Positions 17,601 through 24,661 of a DNA stretch of 64,000 bases are shown in pieces. Numbering within the stretch: position 1 is the stretch's first letter; each line of letters begins with the position of its first letter. A model generated the notes under the pieces. It worked only from the letters and a program-made list of their open reading frames with translations, ran no database searches and was not told where the DNA came from. Position numbers and translations under genes: made by a program. This stretch comes from Alphaproteobacteria bacterium (GTDB lineage Bacteria; Pseudomonadota; Alphaproteobacteria; CAJXXZ01; 1604HC): positions 124,001-188,000 of the forward strand of contig CP060235.1 in assembly GCA_023898705.1 (NCBI GenBank), written 5' to 3'.

Positions 17601-18425
17601 AAGGTGAAGTCTCTCATTGACAAAGGTGCTGATGTTAATTTTAATAGTTGGAATGGTGCATCAGCATTAAATAACTCAGCATACAAGGGACATGTAGATG
17701 TTGTAAAGACTCTTATTGATAATGGTGCTGACGTTAATTTACGAGATGAACTTGGTCGGGTCGCGCTAACAGTAGCATCAGGCGCTGGACATGTAGAGGT
17801 CGTAAAGTCTCTTATTGCTAATGGTGCTGACGTTAATTCACAAGAGAAAAATGGCAATATCGCACTGACAGTAGCAGCATTCAAGGGGTATGTTGATGTT
17901 GTAAAGACTCTTATCGCTAATGGTGCTGACGTTAATTCACAAGATAAAAATGGTAATATCGCGATAATAGTAGCATCAGGAGCTGGACACGTTGATGTTG
18001 TAAAAGTTCTTACTGCTAATGGTGCTGACGTCAATTCACAAGATAAAAATGGTAATATCGCGATAATAGTAGCAGCACGCAGAGGACACGTTGATGCTGT
18101 AAAAGTTCTTACTGCTAATGGTGCTGACGTTAATTCACAAGATAAAAATGGTGATATCGCGATAATAGTAGCAGCACGCATAGGACACGTTGATGTTATA
18201 AAAGTGCTTATTGCTAATGGTGCGGATATTAACAGGCAAGATAAGTTTTGGAAGGATACAGCTCTAAGAGTGGCATCAGAAGAGGGACATGTAGAGATCG
18301 TAAAAATTTTGGTTTCTGCTGGTGCGGATATTAACACGCAAAATCAATTTGGGAGTAGTGCTCTAACTTGTGCAAAAGGAAAGGTTAGAGAAACCCTTAT
18401 TGCTGCCTGTACGTTTCCGAGATAA
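14664..18425 (+). CDS. Giant secreted ankyrin-repeat protein D
   Basis: 1253 residues. Signal peptide MKRYVKKVTLCLALTSIVYV. Five ankyrin repeats fill residues ~24-180. A Ser/Gln-rich linker (~190-370) holds four copies of a short Q-S-S-L-M-D-R-F-N motif and a PLPSAPPAS segment. Then follow about 27 ankyrin repeats from NQLLNRAARGDLNG to the end. Repeats 27-30 are nearly identical to each other (QDKNGNIAIIVA...). The last repeat is short (SSALTCAKGKVRETLIAA); just after the stop another frame reads KLCALKGIRVLKEAGAIE, similar to a capping half-repeat. Ankyrin stacks mediate protein-protein contacts, so a host-protein-binding effector or surface protein is inferred. Start chosen because the upstream in-frame ATG is the extended -10. 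Confidence 0.88.
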   Translation: MKRYVKKVTLCLALTSIVYVNAVQKLLDYAQDGNASAVKILIASGLDPNQQDRDGNTALMLAAMNGHISVVRELIAAGADLNKQNAFGSTALKWAIGGRHFEVICELVEANVDLNKQYGDGNTPLILATQDGWLDVVNLLISKGADVNLKGKNDKTALDLAIEKKHQSVEQLLRVAQQRGLHTQPRLESSLHVRPQSSLIDRFDQVGQQSSSSSQARPKTSQTMNQPSAWRSNNSQSSLMDRFNRDRQQSSASSQSNRPTTQTINPPLSWRPANSQSSLMDRFNQDGSQSSGSLQSSQGINQTVRQSLTTQSSSSQSHVEPQSNLTNRFNQDRQHSVSFNIAADYPLPSAPPASVMDESHTVQMSSQNDGISSISRSHSANGNQLLNRAARGDLNGISELLHAGVDVNFCNRYKQTALVLAIEKGHLEVVIGLLHSGADPNYSYDRQSVLILATKKGNVDVVKELVATGANVDETDEFGYTSLMWAASYEYVAVVEELINNGANINLQDKDGETALLLAAEKGHTEVVKFLIAAGADLNMQQQDECTALMFAAYNGHVEIVKALIAAGVDLNRQQQDGYTALMFAAQHGRVEVIKSLIAAGTDLNMQQQDGCTALILAAQHGHAEVVKSLVAASADLNKQTKTGSTALIIAEQNGHVEVVKSLVAANKQTQAGKTALINAVQKGHAEVVKSPTATGVALNKKNKDECTALMTAAKNGHVEVVKSLIAAGTDLNRQNQNGWTALMIAARNGNISVVNALIRHGANVHYINREGQTALIWAASNGHLDVVNTLIQQRVNVNQQDKNGMTALMWASRTGYVSVVDSVISANAYIDLVGGEMTALMFASINGQLDVVHSLINKKADLNKQGKNGRTALMMAAYRGHVDVVKVLIANGADVNLQSPNGRTALSLARENEYVDIVRALVSARNDNKQHKDKDRAIALKSVSSQKHVGIVKSIIADIRNDFRNESLVTAAYRGQADKVKSLIDKGADVNFNSWNGASALNNSAYKGHVDVVKTLIDNGADVNLRDELGRVALTVASGAGHVEVVKSLIANGADVNSQEKNGNIALTVAAFKGYVDVVKTLIANGADVNSQDKNGNIAIIVASGAGHVDVVKVLTANGADVNSQDKNGNIAIIVAARRGHVDAVKVLTANGADVNSQDKNGDIAIIVAARIGHVDVIKVLIANGADINRQDKFWKDTALRVASEEGHVEIVKILVSAGADINTQNQFGSSALTCAKGKVRETLIAACTFPR
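15249..15650 (+). repeat. ~120-bp linker repeats in gene D
   Basis: Four copies of CAGTCYARTCTTAYSRAYAG-like sequence begin at 15249, 15369, 15489 and 15627 (periods 120, 120 and 138 bp). They encode the QSSLMDRFN motif followed by Ser/Gln-rich spacers. Confidence 0.7.
17821..18216 (+). repeat. 99-bp tandem ankyrin units in gene D
   Basis: Four near-identical units start at 17821, 17920, 18019 and 18118 (ATGGTGCTGACGTYAATTCA). The period is exactly 99 bp, one ankyrin repeat. High identity at the DNA level points to recent amplification. Confidence 0.85.
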
Positions 18426-18554
18426 GCTATGTGCTTTGAAAGGCATTCGTGTGTTAAAAGAAGCAGGGGCCATAGAGTAGTAGATTAGCAATTGATTATT
18501 GTCAGTTATTTTCATTTCTATTTCACTTAAATTTTATTCAGTAGTCAAATGTTA

Positions 18555-18583
18555 TTGCCATTCATAAAATAATATGTTATACG
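18555..18583 (+). promoter_or_regulatory. Leaderless promoter of ankyrin gene E
   Basis: -35 TTGCCA (18555-18560), 17 bp, extended -10 TGT + TATACG (18575-18583), 5 nt (GATTC), ATG at 18589. Confidence 0.72.
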
Positions 18584-18588
18584 GATTC

Positions 18589-21500
18589 ATGAAGCATATT
18601 GAATTAGTCATGTTCTGTCTGATATTAGGAAGCAGTAACATACGGTCTGTAAGTCCTGAGGCTAGTAGTTCGCAGGTTAATCTTGCTCCCCGGGGTAGTT
18701 GTGAGGATTCAGTTCCTACCCCCTCAGCACCTCCCATGCCATCAGCTCCCCCTATGGCCGAAGTACATAACGAAAATACTCATTGGGATACACAAACGGA
18801 CATAAAATTTGTAAGTACGAGTAGTCAATTAGTTGATAGTCCGACAATGAAAAACTCTGGTTATAAATTAATTAATAGAGCAACAAGAGGAAATTTAGCC
18901 GGTGTAAAAGAATTACTAGATGCCGGTGCAAATGTTGATTATCTTGATAAGGAAGGTCAAACAGCTCTAATACTGGCTATGGAAAAAGGACATGTAGATG
19001 TTGTAAACATGCTACTTGAATATGGAGCTGATGCGAATCATCTTAGTAAACGAGGACAAACAGTACTGGTTCTAGCTATCGAGAATGGATATTCAATTGC
19101 AGAAAAGATAGTCCATTACAAAATCGATGTAAATGCGCAATATGCCAATGATAAAACCGCTTTAATGTTGGCCATAGAAAAAGGAAACTTGGATCTTGTA
19201 AATGCCCTGCTAGCAAAAAAAGCAAATCCAAATCTAAAAGACAGTGCTGGGAAGACAGCGCTAATACTGGCTATGGAAAAAGGGAATATTGAGGTGGCAG
19301 CTTCTTTGATTCAACATGGAGCTGACATTAACCATCCCAATAGCAAAGGCCAGACACCATTAATGTTTGCTATAGAAAAAGAATACTTTGGTGTCGTAAC
19401 TGCTCTGTTACAATGTAATGCAAACCTCAATATACAGGATCCTTCTGGGAAGACAGCACTGATACTGGCTATGGAAAAGGGGAATATTGAGGTAGCAGCT
19501 TCTTTAATTCAGCATGGAGCTGACATTAACCACCTTAATAGTAAAGGCCAAACACCATTAATGTTTGCTATAGAAAAAGGATATTTGAATATTATAGACC
19601 TTCTACTTCAATACAAAGCTAACCTCAGCCTAAAAGATACTACTGAGCGAACAGCTCTAATGATAGCCATAGAAAAAGGATATGTTGATGTTGTAGAAAC
19701 TCTAATTCAACAAGGACCTCAGTCCGATATTAATCATTGTGATAGCAAAGGCAAAACACCTCTAATCTTAGCCATAGAAAAAGGAAATCTACGTGTTATA
19801 GATGGCCTTTTACATCACGGAGCAGAACTAAATATGCAAGATACCGATGGATACACTGCTTTAATGTGGGCAGCAAAACTTGGGCATCTCGAAACAGTAG
19901 TAGAGTTGCTCGATGCTGGAACTCATGTCGACTCTACAAACAAAAAAGGTCAAACAGCTCTCATATTAGCGATAGAAAATGGACATTCAAATATTGCTGA
20001 AGAAATAATCAATACTAATGCTGATGTAAATGTAAACGATAATAACGGCAGAACAGCGTTGATGTGTGCTTCGAGAACTGGAAATATCTCACTTGTAAAT
20101 GCATTAATACGACACGGAGCTAATGTGCATTACATCAATAAAGAAGGTCAAACAGCACTGATATGGGCAGCAAGCAATGGACATTTAGATGTTGTAAACA
20201 CCTTAATCCAATGTGGAGTTCAGTTAAACCAACGAGACAAAGATGGCATGACAGCTCTAATGTGGGCATCTCGCACTGGACATGTTTCTGTTATAGAATC
20301 ACTGATTTCTGCTAACGCAGATGTTGAGTTAATTGGCGGTGGGATGACAGCTCTAATGTTTGCGTCAATCAATGGGCATGTGGATGTTGTAAAAACACTA
20401 ATTAACAATAAAGTTGATTTGAACAAACAAGGTAAAAATTACAGCACTGCTCTGATGTGGGCAGCAGAAAGAGGATATATAGAGATTGTAAAAGCTCTTA
20501 TTGCTGCTGGGGCTGATCCTAATAAGCCGGATATAAATGGAAATACAGCTCTGATGTTGGCATCAGAAAATGGACATGTAGATGTTGTAAAATCTCTTGT
20601 TGCTGCTGGAGCTGATCTTAATTTACAAATTAACGATGGTCTCACAACTCTAATGGTGGCAGCATACAAAGGAAATATAGAAATTGTAAAAGTTCTTATT
20701 GCTGCTAAAGCTAATCTTAATTTGCAAAGTCACAATGGGGGCACAGCTCTAATGATGGCAGCAAACAATGGACATATAGAAGTCGTAAAAGCTCTTATTG
20801 CTGCTAAAGCTGATCTTAATTTGCAAAGTAACAATGGGAGCACAGCTCTGATGTGTGCAAAAAGAAATGGACATATGGAGATTACAAAAGCTCTTGCTGC
20901 TGGTGCTGATCTTAATTTACAAGATAAAAACAGTAAAACGGATTTAATGGGGGCATCCAAACAAGAGCATGTGGCTGTCATAGAAACTCTTATTTCTTCT
21001 CCAAAGGGCGGCAATATGACACTAACGCAAGCAGCTGCAATTGGCCACTTATCTATTGTGAATGCACTAATTGGTAAAAAAGTAGATCTAAACAAACAGG
21101 ATGATGCCGGTTACACGGCGCTAATGCGTGCAGCAGAAAATGGCCATATCACCGTTGTAAATACACTGCTTGCTAAAAAAGTAGATTTAAATAAACGAGA
21201 TCACGATAATAACACGGCACTCATGTTGGCCTCAAAAAATGGATGTTTAGAGGTTGTAAAATCTCTAATTCAAAGTGGTGCGAATATTAATTACAGCAAC
21301 AAACAGAATCAAACGTCACTAATATTGGCATCAGCAAAAGGACATGTAGAAGTCGTAAAAGCTCTTATTTCTGGTGCTGATCTTAACAAGCAAGATGATC
21401 GTAGAGGGGATACTGCCCTAATGGAAGCAGCAGAAAATGGACACTTAGAAGTTGTAAAAGCGCTTATTGCTGCTGGTGCTGATCTTAATAAGCGAGACAA

Positions 21501-21672
21501 ATCTTGGAGGACAGCTCTAATGAAAGCAGCACAGTATGAACATATAGAGGTTGTAAAATCTCTTATTGCTGCTGGTGCTGATCTTAACAAGCGAGACAAA
21601 GCTGGACGGACAGCTCTGGTATGGGCAAAAAGGGAGATTAGAAGAGTACTTATTGCCGCTGGAGCCAAGTAA
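18589..21672 (+). CDS. Giant secreted ankyrin-repeat protein E
   Basis: 1027 residues. A short signal peptide (MKHIELVMFCLILGSSNI) precedes a ~70-residue linker with two adjacent PSAPPM motifs, then about 29 ankyrin repeats from YKLINRATRGN to a C-terminal cap (TALVWAKREIRRVLIAAGAK). Repeats 5-6 are duplicated as repeats 7-8 with a 198-bp period (ggga at 19249 and 19447). Repeats 13-16 closely match repeats 17-20 of gene D, including the atypical IGGGMTALMFASING unit that lacks one residue. The protein appears complete, with a clean cap, unlike C and H. Confidence 0.88.
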   Translation: MKHIELVMFCLILGSSNIRSVSPEASSSQVNLAPRGSCEDSVPTPSAPPMPSAPPMAEVHNENTHWDTQTDIKFVSTSSQLVDSPTMKNSGYKLINRATRGNLAGVKELLDAGANVDYLDKEGQTALILAMEKGHVDVVNMLLEYGADANHLSKRGQTVLVLAIENGYSIAEKIVHYKIDVNAQYANDKTALMLAIEKGNLDLVNALLAKKANPNLKDSAGKTALILAMEKGNIEVAASLIQHGADINHPNSKGQTPLMFAIEKEYFGVVTALLQCNANLNIQDPSGKTALILAMEKGNIEVAASLIQHGADINHLNSKGQTPLMFAIEKGYLNIIDLLLQYKANLSLKDTTERTALMIAIEKGYVDVVETLIQQGPQSDINHCDSKGKTPLILAIEKGNLRVIDGLLHHGAELNMQDTDGYTALMWAAKLGHLETVVELLDAGTHVDSTNKKGQTALILAIENGHSNIAEEIINTNADVNVNDNNGRTALMCASRTGNISLVNALIRHGANVHYINKEGQTALIWAASNGHLDVVNTLIQCGVQLNQRDKDGMTALMWASRTGHVSVIESLISANADVELIGGGMTALMFASINGHVDVVKTLINNKVDLNKQGKNYSTALMWAAERGYIEIVKALIAAGADPNKPDINGNTALMLASENGHVDVVKSLVAAGADLNLQINDGLTTLMVAAYKGNIEIVKVLIAAKANLNLQSHNGGTALMMAANNGHIEVVKALIAAKADLNLQSNNGSTALMCAKRNGHMEITKALAAGADLNLQDKNSKTDLMGASKQEHVAVIETLISSPKGGNMTLTQAAAIGHLSIVNALIGKKVDLNKQDDAGYTALMRAAENGHITVVNTLLAKKVDLNKRDHDNNTALMLASKNGCLEVVKSLIQSGANINYSNKQNQTSLILASAKGHVEVVKALISGADLNKQDDRRGDTALMEAAENGHLEVVKALIAAGADLNKRDKSWRTALMKAAQYEHIEVVKSLIAAGADLNKRDKAGRTALVWAKREIRRVLIAAGAK

Positions 21673-21740
21673 CTTATCAAAAGATAATCAGTCCAAAAGA
21701 AGATTTACCGTTAGAGTTGAAAATAGGTTGGGTAATTTTC

Positions 21741-21769
21741 TTTCCATTTTCAAACAATTATGTTATACA
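21741..21769 (+). promoter_or_regulatory. Leaderless promoter of ankyrin gene F
   Basis: -35 TTTCCA (21741-21746), 17 bp, extended -10 TGT + TATACA (21761-21769), 5 nt (TGGGC), ATG at 21775. The weakest -35 of the six, but the spacing is identical. Confidence 0.65.
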
Positions 21770-21774
21770 TGGGC

Positions 21775-22488
21775 ATGAAGTATATAAAAATTATAATAGC
21801 ATTGAGCAGTAGCCTAAGTATTAGGTGCGGAGATCCACAATTTGACTCGAACCAGTTACAGGAATTACAGCTACATATGCGACAGCTACAGGGTACAATT
21901 GATCAACTTAGTAACCAAGTAAATCAGCTCACGATTCAATTAAAGGAACAATATAAAGAGAAGTCTGACAATGATCAATTTAGAGGAAATGCAGGCGGAC
22001 CTAGATTAATTCAAAGGGCATTAGCTGGAAATGTGGATGGAGTACAAGAAATGATTGATGCTGGAGTTAATGTTAATTTCCGAGATGATCGTGGAAGAAC
22101 AGCTCTAATGTTAGTAATACTTAGATTTACTCAGCAAACCGCTGACTTACCAGAATTTGAAAGCTTACTGGAGGATCAATTAACTGGTGAATGTAATAAT
22201 GAAAATTACTACTATCATATTATAGAAAAATTGATTAAAGCTGGAGCTAATGTGAATATTAAAGATGATTATGGGAAAAATGCACTTATATATGCAGTAC
22301 AATATGAGCATTGTTATATTCCAAGAAACACATTTCAACTTAACAGAACACATATTCCTAATTATATGGAAATACTGCTTAAAGCGGGTGCTGATATTAA
22401 TATTCCGGATCGACATGGCAGATCCGCGCTCATGGTAGGATTAACAGATCCAATATCCATAGATCTTAAAATACGCAGTCAGTATTAA
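21775..22488 (+). CDS. Secreted coiled-coil and ankyrin protein F
   Basis: 237 residues. The signal peptide MKYIKIIIALSSSLSIRCG precedes a glutamine/leucine-rich coiled coil (~25-65: LQELQLHMRQLQGTIDQLSN). After the RGNAGG linker come about four degenerate ankyrin repeats (RLIQRALAGNVDGV onward) with longer inter-repeat loops than in the paralogs. The ORF ends at 22488, but the next frame is open for 60+ codons of helical sequence, so F may be truncated by an indel in the AAAA run near 22466. Smallest member of the cluster. Confidence 0.8.
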   Translation: MKYIKIIIALSSSLSIRCGDPQFDSNQLQELQLHMRQLQGTIDQLSNQVNQLTIQLKEQYKEKSDNDQFRGNAGGPRLIQRALAGNVDGVQEMIDAGVNVNFRDDRGRTALMLVILRFTQQTADLPEFESLLEDQLTGECNNENYYYHIIEKLIKAGANVNIKDDYGKNALIYAVQYEHCYIPRNTFQLNRTHIPNYMEILLKAGADINIPDRHGRSALMVGLTDPISIDLKIRSQY

Positions 22489-22711
22489 CTGTACTGATAG
22501 CATCATCGATTGCATAGAAACTTTTATGCGCAGACTCGACGATTTCACTATTAAATCCGAGCAAGAACGCGATAAATTTGAGCACGTAAGAAGAGTACTG
22601 AGTAAAGTGCTACATATACATGAAAATAGAAAAAAATTAAAAACCCATGACCATAAATTGAAAAAGGAAAATGAGCAGAAAAGCTGTCTTAGCCAAGCTT
22701 ATTACAGATAG
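22489..22711 (+). pseudogene. Possible frame-displaced C-terminal helix of gene F
   Basis: In the +1 frame relative to F: CTDSIIDCIETFMRRLDDF, then DKFEHVRRVLSKVLHIHENR and a Lys-rich end stopping at 22711. This is highly charged and helical, a plausible lost tail of F. There is no promoter or ribosome-binding site of its own. Confidence 0.4.
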
Positions 22712-23032
22712 TCCAGTACGAGTATTCTTATGCTGAAAAGATGGTACAAACTCGGTTCATGGTTTAAGCCAAGCTTGAGAACAACATAACTCAGCAAAAA
22801 CACGTATGATAAAACCAAGAGAGTTTAATATCCCTGCTGACGAAGAAAGTTTTAAATAGGTATACATAGAACAAATGCTCATAGGACCAAAATAATGTTC
22901 TTAGCGTTTCCTAATCCAGAGAAATACAATTACATAGGATTACATAGGATGGCAGTGATAAGAAAACTAAGGTATACAGAAAAATCCAAACGTCAAGAGA
23001 TTATAACATTAAACTCTACAAACTTACACAAA
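22712..23032. other. Intergenic region, no gene recognised
   Basis: 321 bp between the gene F remnant and tRNA-Glu. A plus-strand frame at 22895-23086 runs into the tRNA and lacks family features. A short direct repeat (ATTACATAGG) occurs twice near 22930-22945. Nothing else is evident. Confidence 0.5.
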
Positions 23033-23105
23033 TACTCCCTAGGGGAATTGAACCCCTGTTTCCGCCATGAGAGGGCGATGTCCTAGTCCACTAGACGAAG
23101 AGAGC
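23033..23105 (-). tRNA. tRNA-Glu (anticodon CTC)
   Basis: Folds as a cloverleaf. The acceptor GCTCTCT pairs with AGGGAGT (two G-U pairs), discriminator A. D-arm GTCT/GGAC. The anticodon stem TCGCC/GGCGG has loop CTCTCAT, anticodon CTC. The T-arm loop is TTCAATT. The 3' CCA is not encoded. The identity is otherwise that of a standard tRNA-Glu, but the anticodon reads only GAG; the usual minimal-genome species is UUC. Confidence 0.88.
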
Positions 23106-23116
23106 TTTACACAAAG

Positions 23117-23145
23117 AGTGTACATAAATTATTCTGAATTTTCAA
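23117..23145 (-). promoter_or_regulatory. Promoter of tRNA-Glu
   Basis: -35 TTGAAA (23140-23145), 17-bp spacer, -10 TACACT (23117-23122), about 11 nt before the tRNA 5' end. Confidence 0.7.
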
Positions 23146-23274
23146 TATCTTATTTACAATTAAATTGGAATTTTTTCTCAAACTAATTTATGTCTGCATA
23201 TAAACATCAAATCAATCATAACATACATCAACCGATTAAGAGTTAGGAAGAATATGCACTTAACCGGCAATCAT

Positions 23275-23303
23275 ATTATGTGTTTAGTCTATTATTTTGT
23301 CAA
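23275..23303 (-). promoter_or_regulatory. Orphan copy of the ankyrin G/H promoter
   Basis: -35 TTGACA (23298-23303), 17-bp spacer, -10 CATAAT (23275-23280). The upstream flank CGATTTTTGACA is shared with the promoter of gene G. No gene follows (ATG ATT GCC GGT TAA), so it may be what remains of a third tandem copy. Confidence 0.55.
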
Positions 23304-23403
23304 AAATCGAATTTGCAATATCTTGCGAACATTCCCACTTGCCCCAAACAAGGTCGCTCTGCAAATTAAGTTACACCTTCCTTAATCATTCGTTCTGCTA
23401 AGA

Positions 23404-24606
23404 TTAGCGATGTCTTGGTCTTTTCGAACCATTCACTAATCTCATATCAACGTCAACATCAGCACCAGCATTAACAAGAGCATTTACAGTATCTATACGT
23501 CTATTTTGCTTTGCCAACATAAGAGCAGTGTTTCCTTCTTTCTCTTGCATATTAAGATCAGCTTTAGCATTAATAAACGCTTTTACAACCTCTACATACC
23601 CAAGATGCGATGCCCACATTAGAGCAGTCCATCCATTTTTATCTTGCTTATTAAGATCAGCCCCAGTAGCAATAAACGCTTTTACAATATCTACATGTCC
23701 ATTTGCTGCTGCAAACATTAGAGCAGTTAATCCACTTGTGTTTTGCATATTAAGATCAGCTTTAGCACCAATAAGAGATTTTACAATATCTACATGCTTA
23801 CTGTACGATGCCAACATTAGAGCAGTCATTCCATACTTATCTTGCATATTAAGATCAGCCACAGCAGCAATAAGAGATTTTACAACCCCTACATGCCCAT
23901 TGTCCGATGCACACATTAGGGCAGTATTTCCACTTTTGTCTTGCTTATTAAGATCAGATCCAGTATCAATAAGAGCTTTTGCAATTTCTACATGCCCAGC
24001 TTTTGATGCAAATAGCAGAGCAGTCAATCCATCTTTATCTTGCTTATCAATCTCAGCTTTAGCAGCAATAAGCGCTTTTACAACCTCTACATGCCCATTG
24101 TGCGATGCCCACATTAGAGCAGTCCATCCATTGTCAGAGTAACCTGTCGCTTGCATATTAACATCAGCTTCTGCATCAATAAGAGATTGTACAGCCTCTA
24201 CACTCCCTTTGTACGATGCCAATATTAGAGCAGTCCGTCCATATTTCTCTTGCTTATCAAGCTCAGCTTCAGAAGCAATAAGATATTTTACAACCTCTAC
24301 ATGCCCCATTCCTGATGCCCACATTAGAGCAGTCCATCCATCTTTATCTTGCTTATCAAGCTCAGCCTTAGCAGCAATAAGAGCTTTTACAACTTTTACA
24401 TGTCCTTTTTGTGCTGCCAACATCAGAGCAGTCCATCCATTTTGCCGTATACCTCTCGCTTGCATATTAACATCAGCATTACTAATAATCAGCAGTTCCA
24501 CTGCTGGTACATGTCCATTTTCTGCCGCAATATGTAGCGGAGTGCCCACACCACTTAAATTACTTACAAGTATAAAACCCAACACCAATTTCTTCACTTC
24601 TATCAT
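23404..24606 (-). CDS. Secreted ankyrin-repeat protein G
   Basis: 400 residues. The signal peptide MIEVKKLVLGFILVSNLSGV (cleavage near residue 20-22) runs straight into about 11 ankyrin repeats starting TPLHIAAENGH. Repeats are regular, 33 residues, with two longer ones carrying an extra QARGIRQ or QATGYSD loop. The C-terminus is a short basic tail (NGSKRPRHR). It lacks the long linkers of genes A-E and its signal peptide resembles those of H and I, so it belongs to a second subfamily. The start fits a leaderless transcript (-10 ends 5 nt upstream). Confidence 0.87.
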   Translation of the reverse strand: MIEVKKLVLGFILVSNLSGVGTPLHIAAENGHVPAVELLIISNADVNMQARGIRQNGWTALMLAAQKGHVKVVKALIAAKAELDKQDKDGWTALMWASGMGHVEVVKYLIASEAELDKQEKYGRTALILASYKGSVEAVQSLIDAEADVNMQATGYSDNGWTALMWASHNGHVEVVKALIAAKAEIDKQDKDGLTALLFASKAGHVEIAKALIDTGSDLNKQDKSGNTALMCASDNGHVGVVKSLIAAVADLNMQDKYGMTALMLASYSKHVDIVKSLIGAKADLNMQNTSGLTALMFAAANGHVDIVKAFIATGADLNKQDKNGWTALMWASHLGYVEVVKAFINAKADLNMQEKEGNTALMLAKQNRRIDTVNALVNAGADVDVDMRLVNGSKRPRHR

Positions 24607-24611
24607 GCTTA

Positions 24612-24640
24612 ATTGTCGCTCTATTCTATCATCTTGTCAA
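24612..24640 (-). promoter_or_regulatory. Leaderless promoter of ankyrin gene G
   Basis: -35 TTGACA (24635-24640), 17-bp spacer, -10 GACAAT (24612-24617), then 5 nt (TAAGC) to the ATG at 24606. A perfect -35 compensates for a poor -10. No TGn extension. Confidence 0.65.
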
Positions 24641-24661
24641 AAATCGAATTTAGGGTAAACA

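Noticed and set aside
17821..18216. CRISPR-like regular spacing (repeats every 99 bp).
   Set aside because: The period is one ankyrin repeat, the units are coding in frame and there are no unique spacers or cas genes.
17060..18337. Long antisense frame of 425 codons on the minus strand inside gene D (similar ones at 16127-16666, 20730-21095, 12466-12891).
   Set aside because: Ankyrin-repeat codon periodicity leaves the opposite strand open. The translations are themselves periodic (S-A-P-A-A-I-R-x-F-T-T-S-x-C-P) with no family match, promoter or ribosome-binding site.
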